Positions 18,815-29,011 are shown, numbered from the stretch's first letter. The stretch is DNA of 64,000 nt from Pseudomonadota bacterium (GCA_020161665.1 JAIUPA010000016.1:98290-162289), one strand, 5' to 3'. The notes: generated by a model from the sequence alone, not told the origin. Numbers and translations: made by a program.

Positions 18815-19459
18815 TCAGGCCGTCAGGCAGGTTTCGACGAAGAGCTTGAAGGCACGGGCGCGGTGCGAAAGCGCCGTGGCATCGCCGGGCTTCCAGCCAT
18901 GCTTTTCCTCCGAGGTCAGCTCTCCGAAGGTCTTGTCAAAACCTTCCGGCTGGAAGATCGGATCGTAGCCGAAACCCTTGGTGCCGCGCGGTGGCCAGAC
19001 CACTGTGCCTTCCACCTCGCCACGGAACATCTCCGTATGACCATCCGGCCAGGCAAGGCACAGCACGCTGACGAAACGGGCCGTGCGCGCCTCGGGTGTC
19101 GCAGCGCCCACATCGCAGAGCGCCTTCTCGACTTTCTCCATGGCCATCACGAAGTCACGCGTGCCGTCTTCGCGTTCCGCCCAGTTGGCGGTGTAGACAC
19201 CCGGATCACCACCCAGCGCATCGATCACCAGACCGGAATCGTCCGAAAGCGCGGGCATGCCGGAGGCTTTCGCCGAAGCAAGGGCCTTGATCGCGGCATT
19301 GTCCTCGAAGGTCGTGCCGGTTTCATCCGGCTCGGCAAACTTCAGCTCGGCAGCCGATTTGGCCGAAAAGCCGAAGGGGCCGATCAGTTCCTCGATTTCG
19401 CGGATCTTGCCGGCATTGTGGCTGGCAACGACGATGGTGCGGGTGTCGAGCTTGCGCAT
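18815..19459 (-). CDS. rdgB: XTP/dITP pyrophosphatase (RdgB/HAM1)
   Basis: 214 residues. It clears non-canonical purine triphosphates (XTP, dITP) before they enter nucleic acid. Motifs seen are [17 protein letters not shown] at the N-terminus, [15 protein letters not shown] with catalytic acids, [21 protein letters not shown] and the final ALSHRARA. It lies 11 bp after rph and 3 bp before hemW, a conserved Rhizobiales operon. Confidence 0.96.
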   Translation of the reverse strand: MRKLDTRTIVVASHNAGKIREIEELIGPFGFSAKSAAELKFAEPDETGTTFEDNAAIKALASAKASGMPALSDDSGLVIDALGGDPGVYTANWAEREDGTRDFVMAMEKVEKALCDVGAATPEARTARFVSVLCLAWPDGHTEMFRGEVEGTVVWPPRGTKGFGYDPIFQPEGFDKTFGELTSEEKHGWKPGDATALSHRARAFKLFVETCLTA

Positions 19460-19470
19460 GGGTGCCTCGT

Positions 19471-20187
19471 TCAGCCGATCGCCTGCTTCTGGAGAGCGAC
19501 CAGTTCGGCAATGCCGTTCTGGGCAAGGCCGAGCAGCGAAAGGAATTCATCCTGGCTGAAGGGCGTGCCTTCGGCTGTGCCCTGAATTTCCACGATGCCG
19601 CCGGAGCCGGTCATGACGAAATTGGCGTCGGTCTCAGCAGCCGAATCTTCGAGGTAATCAAGGTCGATCACCGGCTGACCGGCAAAGATACCGCAGGAAA
19701 TGGCGGCCACATGGTCCTTCAGAACCTTGTCCACCTTCACCATGTTGCGCGTTTCCATCCACTTCAGGCAGTCATGAAGCGCAATGAAACCGCCGGTGAT
19801 GGAGGCGGTTCGGGTGCCGCCATCGGCCTGGATCACGTCGCAGTCGATGGTGATCTGGCGTTCGCCAAGGGCCGTGAGGTCCACGATGGCGCGCAGCGAA
19901 CGGCCAATGAGGCGCTGGATTTCCTGCGTGCGGCCACCCTGCTTGCCAGCGGCGGCTTCACGGCGCATACGGTCACCCGTGGCGCGCGGCAGCATGCCAT
20001 ATTCGGCCGTGACCCAGCCCTTGCCGCTGTTGCGCAGCCAGGACGGCGTCTTTTCCTCAAGGCTTGCGGTGCACAGCACATGCGTATCGCCGAACTTGAC
20101 GAGGCAGGAACCCTCCGCATGCTTGGAGAAATTGCGCTCGAAGGACACCTTGCGCATCTGGTCGGTTTTTCTGCCTGAAGGCCGCAT
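19471..20187 (-). CDS. rph: Ribonuclease PH
   Basis: 238 residues from the ATG at 20187, the standard length; upstream codons to 20283 are open but not family-like. RNase PH trims tRNA 3' ends phosphorolytically. The N-terminus [14 protein letters not shown], the phosphate-site segment [14 protein letters not shown] and [21 protein letters not shown] are diagnostic. It is divergent from hrcA, about 170 bp away. Confidence 0.97.
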   Translation of the reverse strand: MRPSGRKTDQMRKVSFERNFSKHAEGSCLVKFGDTHVLCTASLEEKTPSWLRNSGKGWVTAEYGMLPRATGDRMRREAAAGKQGGRTQEIQRLIGRSLRAIVDLTALGERQITIDCDVIQADGGTRTASITGGFIALHDCLKWMETRNMVKVDKVLKDHVAAISCGIFAGQPVIDLDYLEDSAAETDANFVMTGSGGIVEIQGTAEGTPFSQDEFLSLLGLAQNGIAELVALQKQAIG

Positions 20188-20357
20188 CACTTGCTCCCTG
20201 AAATCGGTTCTTGAGCCTTCTACGGGTCCCGCCGGTGATTTGCAAAGGAAAAGCCGCCCGGGCCGCTGTCCGATGCCTTTCATTTTCGCTTTCGCGAAGG
20301 CGAGGCCGATGATTATACTGTTGGCGGATCAAACGAAGCACATGCGGAAAGACGGTA

Positions 20358-21437
20358 TTGAAGAAGGGGATCGGAGCCGAAGTCGCAGCAGCCCTTGACG
20401 AGCGTTCGCGTGAGATTTTCCGCCGCATCGTCGAGACTTATCTGGAGACGGGCGAGCCGCTCGGCTCCCGAAACCTGTCGCGTCTCCTGCCGACGCCGCT
20501 TTCGCCGGCATCCGTGCGCAATGTGATGAGCGATCTGGAATCGCTCGGCCTGATTTATTCGCCCCATGTCAGTGCCGGACGTCTGCCCACCCAGCAGGGC
20601 CTTCGCTTTTTTGTCGATGCCTTCATGCAGGTCGGCGACCTGTCTGAAAACGAGCGCGCCGAAATCGATCGGCAGATCCGTCCCGTGGGCAGCGATACCG
20701 GCATTGAAAGCGTCATGAACGAGGCAAGCCGCCTGCTGTCTGGCGTGTCGCGCGGCGCGGGTCTGGTGATTGCCGCCAAGAATGATCCGGTGCTGAAACA
20801 TGTCGAATTCATCCGGCTGGAACCGACGCGGGCGCTCGCCATTCTGGTCGGCGAACACAATCAGGTCGAAAACCGCATCATCGAACTGCCGGCGGGCATT
20901 ACGGCCTCGCAGCTCGTGGAAGCGGGCAATTTTCTCAACGCCCATCTCAGCGGCCAGACGCTGGCTGAACTGCGCTCCGAACTCGCCCGCCTGAAGGCGG
21001 AAACGGCGGGTGAGCTTGATCTTCTGACCGGCGACCTTGTGGAGCGCGGCCTTGCCATGCGCTCGGGCGAAAGCGAGCGCGGCAAACCGGCCCATCTGAT
21101 CATCCGGGGGCAGGCCAATCTGTTCGAAGGCGTCGGCGGCGCCGAGGATATTGATCGCCTGCGCATGCTCTTTGAAGACCTTGAGCAAAAGGACGGGCTG
21201 ATCGAACTGCTCGATCTGGCGGAGAACGCCTCCGGGGTGCGCATTTTCATCGGCTCGGAGAACAAGCTCTTCTCGCTCTCCGGCTCATCGCTCATCGTTG
21301 CGCCCTATCGCGACAGCGAGGAACGCATCGTTGGCGCCGTCGGCGTCATCGGTCCGACAAGACTGAATTACGCCCGCATCGTCCCGATGGTCGATTATAC
21401 GGCCCAGGTCATAGCCAGGCTGTCGCGCAAGCCTTGA
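20358..21437 (+). CDS. hrcA: Heat-inducible transcription repressor HrcA
   Basis: 359 residues. No in-frame ATG lies between the upstream stop at 20310 and the conserved N-terminus, so TTG at 20358 is the likely start. The winged-helix domain contains [17 protein letters not shown] and [18 protein letters not shown]; the rest is the HrcA regulatory domain ending in the conserved [21 protein letters not shown]. HrcA represses groESL and related operons through CIRCE elements; no CIRCE is visible at its own promoter. It is 65 bp upstream of grpE. Confidence 0.95.
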   Translation: MKKGIGAEVAAALDERSREIFRRIVETYLETGEPLGSRNLSRLLPTPLSPASVRNVMSDLESLGLIYSPHVSAGRLPTQQGLRFFVDAFMQVGDLSENERAEIDRQIRPVGSDTGIESVMNEASRLLSGVSRGAGLVIAAKNDPVLKHVEFIRLEPTRALAILVGEHNQVENRIIELPAGITASQLVEAGNFLNAHLSGQTLAELRSELARLKAETAGELDLLTGDLVERGLAMRSGESERGKPAHLIIRGQANLFEGVGGAEDIDRLRMLFEDLEQKDGLIELLDLAENASGVRIFIGSENKLFSLSGSSLIVAPYRDSEERIVGAVGVIGPTRLNYARIVPMVDYTAQVIARLSRKP

Positions 21438-21443
21438 TTTTTA

Positions 21444-21467
21444 CCGCTCAAACATCGATATGAGCGG
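21444..21467 (+). promoter_or_regulatory. Hairpin between hrcA and grpE
   Basis: A 7-bp perfect inverted repeat (CCGCTCA with TGAGCGG, 10-base loop) lies in the 65-bp gap. It has no T run, so it is more likely an mRNA processing or stability element than a terminator. Confidence 0.3.
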
Positions 21468-21502
21468 CATATTTCCCGAAAGACGTGAAACCGGAGTACG
21501 TC

Positions 21503-22093
21503 ATGACCGACGAAGCAAAGAATAACGGCCCCGAACTCGCCGCTGAGACCCCTGTGGAAGAACAGGCCCCGGTCGCCGAGCTGGACCCGCTCGATGCGCT
21601 GAAGGCGGAAAACGACGATCTGCGCGACAAGTTCCTGCGCCTCGCCGCCGAGATGGACAATCTGCGCCGTCGCACCGAGCGAGAAGTGAAGGATGCCAAG
21701 GCCTATGCGGCCTCGTCCTTCGCTCGTGACATGCTGGCTGTGTCCGATAACCTGCGTCGCGCCCTGGAGGCCATCCCCGGCGAACTGAAGGATGCCGCGG
21801 ATGCCGTCATGAAGCCGCTGATCGAAGGCGTTGAAATGACCGAACGCGCCATGCTGTCGACGCTTGAACGCCACGGCGTGAAGAAGATCGACGCCGAAGG
21901 CCAGAAGTTTGATCCGAACTTCCATCAGGCCATGTTTGAAATCCCGAACCCGAACGTTCCGAACAATACGGTCGTTCAGGTTGTTCAGTCTGGCTACACC
22001 ATTGGTGAGCGCGTCCTGCGCCCGGCCATGGTCGGCGTTGCCAAGGGCGGCCCGAAGGCGGAAGCGGTGGACGCTGAGAAGAAGGACGCCTGA
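21503..22093 (+). CDS. grpE: Nucleotide exchange factor GrpE
   Basis: 196 residues from the ATG at 21503 (GGAG upstream). GrpE releases ADP from DnaK. The protein has an acidic, Ala/Glu-rich disordered N-terminus, a long helix with [20 protein letters not shown], and the C-terminal beta domain with [14 protein letters not shown] and [16 protein letters not shown]. It is in tandem with hrcA and ends at a strong terminator. Confidence 0.97.
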   Translation: MTDEAKNNGPELAAETPVEEQAPVAELDPLDALKAENDDLRDKFLRLAAEMDNLRRRTEREVKDAKAYAASSFARDMLAVSDNLRRALEAIPGELKDAADAVMKPLIEGVEMTERAMLSTLERHGVKKIDAEGQKFDPNFHQAMFEIPNPNVPNNTVVQVVQSGYTIGERVLRPAMVGVAKGGPKAEAVDAEKKDA

Positions 22094-22111
22094 GGCGTTC
22101 AGACAGCGATT

Positions 22112-22141
22112 AAAAAAAGCCCCGGTTTCCGGGGCTTTTTT
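22112..22141. terminator. Bidirectional intrinsic terminator between grpE and ptsN
   Basis: A GCCCCGG/CCGGGGC stem (22119-22125 with 22129-22135) is flanked by A7 on the left and T6 on the right, so it would stop both grpE (plus) and ptsN (minus), which converge here. Confidence 0.93.
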
Positions 22142-22151
22142 ATGTCTTCCG

Positions 22152-22613
22152 TCAGGCGGCGTTGGCCTGTTCCTGATTGAGGAAGGTGTAGATCGCATTC
22201 GCCGAATCCGTGGCACGCAACTTGGCCACCAGATCCTGATCGCGCAGCACGCGGGCAATTCGCGAAAGTGCCTTGAGATGGTCAGCACCGGCGCCTTCCG
22301 GTGCCAGAAGCAGGAAAACGAGGTCAACCGGCTCGTCGTCTATCGCTTCGAAGTCGACGGCGGTATCCAGACGCGCGAAAATGCCGCGAATGGAGGTCAG
22401 GCTGGCAAGCTTGCCATGCGGGATGGCGATCCCATTGCCGACGCCGGTCGAGCCAAGGCGTTCACGCTGCAGGATCACGTCGAAAACTTCGCGTTCCGGC
22501 ACGTTGATGAGCTTCGAGGCCTTGGCCGCGAGCTCCTGGAGCAACTGCTTCTTGGAATTGACCTTGAGGGCGGGAATGATCGCATCGGGTTGCAGCAAAT
22601 CTGCCAAAGCCAT
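22152..22613 (-). CDS. ptsN: PTS IIA-like nitrogen regulatory protein PtsN (EIIANtr)
   Basis: 153 residues. The EIIA-2 fold is shown by VFDVILQRERLGSTGVGNGIAIPHGKL, where the His of IPHGKL is the phospho-acceptor. EIIANtr is phosphorylated through EINtr and NPr and affects nitrogen, potassium and envelope functions. It is the last gene of the lpt-rpoN-hpf-ptsN group, 66 bp after hpf. Confidence 0.95.
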   Translation of the reverse strand: MALADLLQPDAIIPALKVNSKKQLLQELAAKASKLINVPEREVFDVILQRERLGSTGVGNGIAIPHGKLASLTSIRGIFARLDTAVDFEAIDDEPVDLVFLLLAPEGAGADHLKALSRIARVLRDQDLVAKLRATDSANAIYTFLNQEQANAA

Positions 22614-22679
22614 ACTTCTTTTCCTTCAAGCCTTCAGGGCGGAGGAGGGAGGCGCCGCAAGCGACGCCTCCGGTGCGCG

Positions 22680-23252
22680 TTAATTCTTGATGTTCGCCGA
22701 ATCGATCCAGCCGATGTTTCCATCCGGCCGGCGATAGACGATGTTAAGCTGCTCGCTGCCGGGGCTGCGGAACAGCAGGATCGGGTCGTCCGTCATGTCG
22801 AGCGCCATCACGGCGCTGGCCACTGACATGGTCTTCAGCGGGCGCGTGTTTTCCGCAACGATGGTCGGGGCGAAATCTTCAGCGATTTCTTCCGACTCGT
22901 CCGAAACAGCATCCACCACGGCGAAGGTGAATTCACCCGGATCGCCGATGTGGCCCGCATGGTGGTCACGCAGCTTGCGCTTGTAACGACGGACGCGCTT
23001 TTCAAGCCGTTCGCAGGCGGCATCGAACGCGGCCTGCGGCTCTGCAGCCTCACCGGTCGCGTGCAGATTGGCGCCTGTGTCGATGTGCAGCCTGCAATCG
23101 GCGATAAAGCGCGAGCCGGCCTTTTCCACGATGACCTGGCTGGAGTACCCCCCCTCGTAATATTTGGTAACCGCATCGTCGATCTGAGTTTCGATCCGCA
23201 GACGGAACGAATCGCCGATTTCCATATGCTTCCCGGATACACGCACACTCAT
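22680..23252 (-). CDS. hpf: Ribosome hibernation-promoting factor, long form
   Basis: 190 residues from the ATG at 23252. The N-terminal S30AE domain (MSVRVSGKHMEIGDSFR onward) is followed by an acidic linker and a C-terminal dimerisation domain (PLKTMSVASAVMALDMTDDP to GNIGWID). This two-domain form makes 100S ribosome dimers in resting cells. It lies between rpoN and ptsN but behind a 351-bp gap, suggesting its own promoter; a CtrA-type site is in that gap. Confidence 0.95.
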   Translation of the reverse strand: MSVRVSGKHMEIGDSFRLRIETQIDDAVTKYYEGGYSSQVIVEKAGSRFIADCRLHIDTGANLHATGEAAEPQAAFDAACERLEKRVRRYKRKLRDHHAGHIGDPGEFTFAVVDAVSDESEEIAEDFAPTIVAENTRPLKTMSVASAVMALDMTDDPILLFRSPGSEQLNIVYRRPDGNIGWIDSANIKN

Positions 23253-23603
23253 GGTGTTTCCCTTCTTGTTGTGGTTTGCAAATACCAATCTAGGCCAAGC
23301 AGGGTTCGCATCCAAGTCTTCAAGTCAAATATACCGTACGGGAAGAGGCCCTTCCCGAAAGCACTTTGACGTGATGTGCCGGTATGCCGCACCAGGTCGA
23401 TCATCCATCAGTTACCGAGGCCCGGCCTTTACAGCCAAGGGATTCGGGCATCTCCAGTCGCTTGTTTGCGCCGCAAAAAAGCCACGTTTCATCGCGTGGG
23501 CTTCTATCCCCGGAGGGGCGAAAAGTCAATTGAGCTTAAGAATGTCTTAATTCGCCCTGTTTTTTCACAGACTTGGCGGCCTGAAGCGACCGATGGCGGG
23601 ACA
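23253..23603. other. 351-bp gap between rpoN and hpf
   Basis: No convincing gene on either strand; short frames here lack family features and good start signals. The notable content is the TTAA-N7-TTAA element at 23536-23550. It probably holds the hpf promoter. No sigma-54 consensus pair is visible. Confidence 0.5.
23536..23550. promoter_or_regulatory. CtrA-type binding site TTAA-N7-TTAA
   Basis: Two perfect TTAA half-sites are spaced by exactly seven bases, the full CtrA consensus known from Caulobacter and Rhizobiales. It is 284 bp upstream of the hpf ATG and 54 bp past the rpoN stop. Confidence 0.5.
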
Positions 23604-25160
23604 TCAATGCGCGGCGATCTTCGCCAAGGCGCGCTTTTCGCGGCGGCGTTGCACCGAAGAGGGGATGTTCATGGCCTCGCGATATTTGGCAACCGTGCGC
23701 CGCGCCAGCTCCACCCCGGCGCTTTTCAGGCTGTCAACGATATCATCGTCGGAGAGCACGGCGTCCGGGTCTTCACGCTCGATCATCACGCGGATGCGAT
23801 GGCGAACGGCCTCTGCCGAATGGCTGTCGCCGCCTTCCGCCGAGCCGATGGAGACGGTGAAAAAGTACTTCAGCTCGAACAGGCCGCGCGGCGTCAGCAT
23901 GTACTTGTTCGAGGTCACGCGGCTGACGGTGGACTCATGCATCTTGATGGCATCGGCCACCGTCTTGAGATTGAGCGGGCGCAGGTGGTCGACACCATGC
24001 ATGAGGAAGGCATCCTGCTGGCGCACGATCTCCGTTGCCACCTTCATGATGGTGCGAGCCCGCTGATCAAGGCTTCGGGTCAGCCAGTTGGCGTTTTGCA
24101 TGCACTCGGAGAGGAAAGCCTGATCCTGGCTGTTCTTGGCGGTGTTGCGTGAAATCTCGGCAAAATAGCTCTGGTTCACCAGAACGCGCGGTAAAGTATC
24201 GGGGTTCAACTCGATCAGCCAGTTACCCTGCGGTCCGGCGCGCACGATAATATCGGGCGTGATCGATTCCGAATGGCTTTCGCTGAAGCGGCTGCCGGGC
24301 TTCGGGTTGAGGCCGCGAATTTCCCCCAGCATCTCGATCAGGTCTTCCTCATCAACGCCGCACAGCTTTTTCAGCGTGTGGAAGTCGCGCTTGGCCAAAA
24401 GTTCGAGATGGTTCACCAGCGCTTCCATGGCCGGGTCGAGCCGGTCTTTCTGGCGCAACTGGATGGACAGACATTCGGCCAGCGAGCGGGCGTAGATGCC
24501 CGGAGGATCAAGTGTTTGCAGGCTTTTGAGCACCCGCTCGATATCCTCGGCCGGGCGATTGAGGCGGGTGCCGATTTCATCAAGATCGCCGCGGAAATAC
24601 CCGGCTTCATCCAGTTGATCGGTCAGAACCTGCGCAATCAGCCGGTCGGCCGGGGAGGAAAGCAGGAAAGGGATCTGCTGGTTCAGATGGTCAGAGAGCG
24701 TCATCTGCATCGCGGCAAAGGCGTCAAGGTCGTAACCTTCGCCCGCTTCGCCACCCGGCATGGATTTCCACTGGCTCACCAGTTCCGGCGTATCGGCGCT
24801 GCGTCCCTCCACGTCGTCGGAATAGACCGTGTCGAAATTCGTGTCGAGCGAGCTGTTTAGCCGGTCGACAGCCCCGTCATTGCCCTCATACCAGTCGCTT
24901 TGCAGGGCATCGTCGCTCCGCTCGCCATCATCGCTGCGCTCCTGCGCCTCGCTGGCGGCCTCATTGGCAACCTCTGCCGGTGTCGAATGATCCTCGTCAT
25001 TGCCGATCATCTCGAGAAGCGGGTTCTTTTCGACTTCCTGAGCAATGAACTGGGTGAGTTCCACATGGGTCATCTGCAGCAACTGGATGGATTGCATCAG
25101 TTGCGGAGTCATGACGAGCGACTGGCTCTGGCGCAGGAAAAGACTGGCTGAAAGGGCCAT
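23604..25160 (-). CDS. rpoN: RNA polymerase sigma-54 factor RpoN
   Basis: 518 residues from the ATG at 25160. Region I, which contacts activator ATPases, is Gln/Leu-rich (LRQSQSLVMTPQLMQSIQLL). An acidic region II follows, then the core-binding domain (PGIYARSLAECLSIQL), the helix-turn-helix (MHESTVSRVTSNKYM) and the C-terminal RpoN box ARRTVAKYRE that reads the -24 element. It serves nitrogen and other activator-dependent promoters. It is 174 bp downstream of lptB, a conserved neighbour. Confidence 0.97.
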   Translation of the reverse strand: MALSASLFLRQSQSLVMTPQLMQSIQLLQMTHVELTQFIAQEVEKNPLLEMIGNDEDHSTPAEVANEAASEAQERSDDGERSDDALQSDWYEGNDGAVDRLNSSLDTNFDTVYSDDVEGRSADTPELVSQWKSMPGGEAGEGYDLDAFAAMQMTLSDHLNQQIPFLLSSPADRLIAQVLTDQLDEAGYFRGDLDEIGTRLNRPAEDIERVLKSLQTLDPPGIYARSLAECLSIQLRQKDRLDPAMEALVNHLELLAKRDFHTLKKLCGVDEEDLIEMLGEIRGLNPKPGSRFSESHSESITPDIIVRAGPQGNWLIELNPDTLPRVLVNQSYFAEISRNTAKNSQDQAFLSECMQNANWLTRSLDQRARTIMKVATEIVRQQDAFLMHGVDHLRPLNLKTVADAIKMHESTVSRVTSNKYMLTPRGLFELKYFFTVSIGSAEGGDSHSAEAVRHRIRVMIEREDPDAVLSDDDIVDSLKSAGVELARRTVAKYREAMNIPSSVQRRREKRALAKIAAH

Positions 25161-25334
25161 GACGGACGCGGAACTCCCTCGATTTTCCTCGAGTTCCCAT
25201 CTCTGATACACGAGACGGGTGAACTGGCCCAAAAATTGCTTTTTTAGCAGGTTCGGTCAAGGGAAACTGTCACGCAGCCGTCAAAAACTTGGGCTGAGAA
25301 CACTTCAAGGTTAAGACGGACAGGCCTTTACAGC

Positions 25335-26144
25335 TTAAAGGCTGAAATTATCACCAAGATAAAGGCGGCGGACATCGGCATTGGAAACGATGTCGTCGGC
25401 TCGGCCATGCGTCAGCACTTCGCCAGCATGAATGATATAGGCGCGGTCGATCAGGCCGAGCGTTTCGCGCACATTGTGGTCGGTGATCAGGACGCCGATG
25501 CCTCGCGCCGTCAGATGGCGCACGAGGTTCTGGATGTCGGCGACCGAGATCGGGTCAACACCTGCAAACGGTTCGTCCAGCAGCATGAAGGCCGGATCGG
25601 TGGCCAGCGCGCGGGCGATTTCCAGACGACGGCGCTCACCGCCGGACAGGGCAAGAGCCGGTGACTTGCGCAGCTTCTCGATATGGAATTCGGCCAGAAG
25701 CTCATCGAGCTTCTTCTCGCGGCGGGCCTTGTCCTTGTCGTGCAGTTCCAGCACGGCGCGGATATTGTCTTCCACCGTCAGGCCGCGAAAGATCGAGGCT
25801 TCCTGCGGCAGATAACCGACGCCAAGACGGGCGCGACGATACATCGGCATGCCGGTCACGTCATCGCCATTGATGGCAATCGTGCCGGAATCAACCGGAA
25901 CGAGGCCGGTAATCATGTAGAAACAGGTGGTTTTGCCCGCACCGTTCGGGCCGAGCAGGCCGACGGCTTCGCCCCGGCGCACGACCAGCGAAACACCGTT
26001 GACGACACGGCGCGTCTGATAGGTCTTCGTCAGCCCGTGGACGATCAGCGTGCCGTCATAACGGCTTTTGTCGGCAGGCGTGCGAAGCGGCCTGCTTTTC
26101 GGCAGGAACTTGCCTGCGAATTGCTTGATAACGCTGGCTTTCAC
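25335..26144 (-). CDS. lptB: LPS export ABC transporter ATP-binding protein LptB
   Basis: 269 residues. Walker A GPNGAGKTTCFYMITG, Q-loop in GYLPQEASIF, signature ALSGGERRRLEIARAL, Walker B FMLLDEPFAGVDP and the switch His in LITDHNVRETL are intact. The first ~30 residues are an extension beyond E. coli LptB, common in Rhizobiales. With LptF/LptG (not in the window) it powers LPS extraction from the inner membrane. It is 14 bp downstream of lptA. Confidence 0.96.
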   Translation of the reverse strand: MKASVIKQFAGKFLPKSRPLRTPADKSRYDGTLIVHGLTKTYQTRRVVNGVSLVVRRGEAVGLLGPNGAGKTTCFYMITGLVPVDSGTIAINGDDVTGMPMYRRARLGVGYLPQEASIFRGLTVEDNIRAVLELHDKDKARREKKLDELLAEFHIEKLRKSPALALSGGERRRLEIARALATDPAFMLLDEPFAGVDPISVADIQNLVRHLTARGIGVLITDHNVRETLGLIDRAYIIHAGEVLTHGRADDIVSNADVRRLYLGDNFSL

Positions 26145-26158
26145 GGGATTTCGCCTTT

Positions 26159-26731
26159 TTACGGCTTCTTCTGGGACTTCGGATCAAGCTGGATGCTGAC
26201 GCGACCGCCGCAGCTATCAAGTTTGGCTTCACCCGAATCGACATGAACGGTCAGCTTGCAACCGACGAACACGTTCTGGCCTTCCGAAAGCACGACCTGC
26301 TTGCCGGTCAGCACGAAGGTTTGCGTGTTCATGTCGAAATTGCCCGCATCGGCGGTGGCCGTCTGCGTGCCCGAGGACAGGAACACGCGGTTGCCCATTT
26401 CAATGCGTTCGATATCGGCGCTGCCCGAGCTGATGGAGGTGCCACCGCTCTTGCCGTCATTGCGATAATGCACGGTCATGTCGCCGGAGCGCATCGTCGT
26501 CGTGCCCTGAACAACCTTGACGTTGCCCGTGAAGATGGCGATGGCCTGCTGGTCCTTCACCTCAAGCTGGTCGCTTTCGATCTGGATCGGCTGGTCATTG
26601 GACAGCTTCAGCCCGTCCATGCTCTTGGTCGTGCTCTGCGCAAAGCCGATCTGCGGCAGGCAGGCGGCAATGGCGAGGCCCATGGCAAGGGCGACAGTCT
26701 TTCGGTCGGGTGTCTGGCGAAGCTCAGTCAT
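26159..26731 (-). CDS. lptA: LPS transport periplasmic protein LptA
   Basis: 190 residues from the ATG at 26731, which overlaps the lptC stop by 8 bases. A signal peptide (MGLAIAACLPQIGFAQ) is followed by an OstA-type beta-jellyroll (QIESDQLEVKDQQAIAIFTGNVKVVQG, broken here only for reference) that forms the periplasmic LPS bridge. Cysteines occur at the C-terminal half (VGCKL, DSCGG). Context between lptC and lptB supports the call. Confidence 0.92.
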   Translation of the reverse strand: MTELRQTPDRKTVALAMGLAIAACLPQIGFAQSTTKSMDGLKLSNDQPIQIESDQLEVKDQQAIAIFTGNVKVVQGTTTMRSGDMTVHYRNDGKSGGTSISSGSADIERIEMGNRVFLSSGTQTATADAGNFDMNTQTFVLTGKQVVLSEGQNVFVGCKLTVHVDSGEAKLDSCGGRVSIQLDPKSQKKP

Positions 26732-27410
26732 TAGGGCCGCTCTGTTGCTTTCGGTTTCGGATGGCAACGGGGTTGGTGTTCACCTTCACGTTGCCTGAAA
26801 AGACAATGGTGTGCCCCTTATCCGTTATATTGAGGCTATTCGCAACAATCGAACCCTCCTCGGTGCGGATTGTTACGGGGTCGTTGCTGAAAAGCGTCCC
26901 TGCCTTGACGTCGACCTGTGCGGATTGGAGCTGCGCCGTCAGTCCGGTGGAAAGATCAACCGTAAAGGGCGCGGTCATGTTCAGCTTGTCGGAGGAGCGG
27001 TCAAACTCGCCGCGCGCGGCGGTGACGCGGGCAATGATCTTGTCATTGAGCGGCACGGCGGCCTTGATCGCTTCAAGGGTCAGGTTGTTCGGATCACGAA
27101 TATCCTGCAGCGCCCGGTCGGCGGTCACGGAATAGTTGATCCCCTGCTGGTTGCGCCCGGCGGCCACCGGCTTTTCCATGACGATCTTGCCGTCCTCGAT
27201 CTTGGTTCCAAGCACCGAAATCGACGCAGGCACATAAGAGCGAATAACCGAAACCGCGATGAAGATCAGTGAAATGAACAGCGCGCCCAGCGGCAGAATG
27301 ACCTTCAGGCGCTGGACTCTGGCCGAATGGTAGCGAGCCGCCTCATAGGAGTTCGGTGCAAAGGCCTTGCCGGCTTTTCTCGCAGTGTCGCTATCGGTCT
27401 TGGTGAGCAT
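26724..27410 (-). CDS. lptC: LPS export protein LptC
   Basis: 228 residues from the ATG at 27410; the longer open frame to 27731 crosses the sppA start and is not used. One N-terminal membrane segment (VILPLGALFISLIFIAVSVI) anchors a periplasmic OstA-like domain. LptC receives LPS from LptB2FG and hands it to LptA. It starts the lptC-lptA-lptB-rpoN group and is divergent from sppA. Sequence of LptC proteins is weakly conserved, so the call leans on topology and context. Confidence 0.88.
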   Translation of the reverse strand: MLTKTDSDTARKAGKAFAPNSYEAARYHSARVQRLKVILPLGALFISLIFIAVSVIRSYVPASISVLGTKIEDGKIVMEKPVAAGRNQQGINYSVTADRALQDIRDPNNLTLEAIKAAVPLNDKIIARVTAARGEFDRSSDKLNMTAPFTVDLSTGLTAQLQSAQVDVKAGTLFSNDPVTIRTEEGSIVANSLNITDKGHTIVFSGNVKVNTNPVAIRNRKQQSGPND

Positions 27411-27587
27411 TGCGGGCCTGGTAACGGGGGCGGGAAAAGCCCTTGTGATGCGTCGTTTCGCATTTATGGTGGCCCTTGCCAATAAGGAATTTGTCGGAAG
27501 GCCTTCAACAAGCCGTGGCGTGGCGATAAAGCATCGCAACCGGGCGTATGAACGGCGAAAGACAACCCCAAATAAGGAAACGCGGCC

Positions 27588-28544
27588 ATGGGTGAATTCT
27601 CTTTTGAAGAGCGGCGGTTGCGTCGCAAGCTGACGTTCTGGCGGGGTTTCTTTCTGCTGATTCTCGTCGGCATCGGCCTTTCCGTCTGGGCCGCCGCCCG
27701 TGCGCGCCCACAACCGACGGCAAGCCCCCATATTGCCCGTATTGATATTTCCGGCGTCATTACCGACGACCGCGAGCTTCTAGAGCGCATTGATTCGGTG
27801 GCGAAGAACGATGCGGCCAAGGCCTTGGTCGTGTCGATCTCATCGCCCGGGGGCACCACCTATGGCGGCGAAAGCATCTATAAGGCGCTACGCAAACTGT
27901 CCGCGAAGAAGCCGGTCGTTGCCGATGTCCGCACGCTGGCAGCCTCCGCAGGCTATATGATTGCGCTCGGCGGTGACCACATCGTGGCGGGTGAAACCTC
28001 GATCACAGGTTCCATCGGCGTCCTCATGCAGTACCCGCAGGCCAGTGAGCTGCTCGACAAGATCGGCATCAAGGTCAACGAGGAAAAATCCGCGCCGCTC
28101 AAAGCCGAGCCGTCGCCCTTCCATCCCGCAAGCGATGAAGCCAAGGCGATGATTCGCGCAACGATCATGGACAGTTACGGCTGGTTCGTCGATCTGGTGG
28201 CCGAACGGCGCGCCCTGCCGCGCGAAACGGTTCTGCCATTGGCCGATGGCCGCATTCTCACCGGGCGGCAGGCGCTGGCGGCCAAGCTGGTGGATGAATT
28301 GGGCGGTGATGATGAAATTCGTGCCTGGCTTGAGACGAAGGGGGTCGACAAAGCTCTGCCGATGGTGGAATGGAAGGCACCGTCGAAGGACGGACTGTTG
28401 CCGCTTCTGACCGGCATGGCCGAAATTTTCGGCCTGACGGCACCGGAAGCCGGACTTTCTTCCATTTCGCACTTGCGCGAAATCAGGTCGCAGAACTTGT
28501 TCCTTGACGGGCTTCTTTCCGTTTGGCAGGTTGGGCGCGATTGA
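27588..28544 (+). CDS. sppA: Signal peptide peptidase SppA (S49 family)
   Basis: 318 residues, the single-domain form. One N-terminal membrane anchor ([17 protein letters not shown]) leaves the protease domain in the periplasm. [16 protein letters not shown] and [26 protein letters not shown] (split by the active-site turn) carry the nucleophilic Ser of the S49 family. It cleaves leftover signal peptides in the membrane. It lies 29 bp before ihfB. Confidence 0.93.
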   Translation: MGEFSFEERRLRRKLTFWRGFFLLILVGIGLSVWAAARARPQPTASPHIARIDISGVITDDRELLERIDSVAKNDAAKALVVSISSPGGTTYGGESIYKALRKLSAKKPVVADVRTLAASAGYMIALGGDHIVAGETSITGSIGVLMQYPQASELLDKIGIKVNEEKSAPLKAEPSPFHPASDEAKAMIRATIMDSYGWFVDLVAERRALPRETVLPLADGRILTGRQALAAKLVDELGGDDEIRAWLETKGVDKALPMVEWKAPSKDGLLPLLTGMAEIFGLTAPEAGLSSISHLREIRSQNLFLDGLLSVWQVGRD

Positions 28545-28573
28545 AAAATGCCTTTGGGTTTCAGGGGGTAAAC

Positions 28574-28876
28574 GTGATCAAGTCTGAGCTTGTTCAGATT
28601 GTCGCAACGCGCAATCCGCATCTTTATCACCGCGATGTCGAGAATATCGTCAATGCGGTGCTCGATGAGATCACCGACGCTCTGGCCGCCGGCAACCGTG
28701 TCGAGCTTCGTGGCTTCGGGGCCTTCTCGGTCAAGAACCGTCCGTCGCGTTCGGGTCGCAACCCGCGCACCGGCGAAACGGTGTTTGTCGAGGAAAAGTG
28801 GGTTCCCTTCTTCAAGACGGGCAAGGAACTGCGCGAGCGCCTGAACCCCGGCATGGCAGATGATCCGTCGGAATAA
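28574..28876 (+). CDS. ihfB: Integration host factor beta subunit
   Basis: 100 residues from a GTG at 28574, preceded by AGGGGG, with the canonical start (V/M)[10 protein letters not shown]. An upstream in-frame ATG at 28523 overlaps sppA and is not used. The HU/IHF fold is complete: [16 protein letters not shown], the arm motif [21 protein letters not shown] (key residues R, N, P) and the final [16 protein letters not shown] bends DNA and works with sigma-54 promoters; rpoN is nearby. Confidence 0.97.
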   Translation: MIKSELVQIVATRNPHLYHRDVENIVNAVLDEITDALAAGNRVELRGFGAFSVKNRPSRSGRNPRTGETVFVEEKWVPFFKTGKELRERLNPGMADDPSE

Positions 28877-29011
28877 ATCATGACTCCCGACACTGTGAGC
28901 CGGTTTAGGGACCAAGGCGCGCAAAAGCGGGACGTTGCAGTTTTTGCATGAAAATGACTGAGCGCGGCATGATTGCGGCGCAATGCCTGATACCGGGTGA
29001 GGAGGTCCGAC

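Noticed and set aside
20188..20357. A CIRCE element (TTAGCACTC-N9-GAGTGCTAA) controlling hrcA-grpE
   Set aside because: No matching inverted repeat is present in the rph-hrcA gap or between hrcA and grpE.
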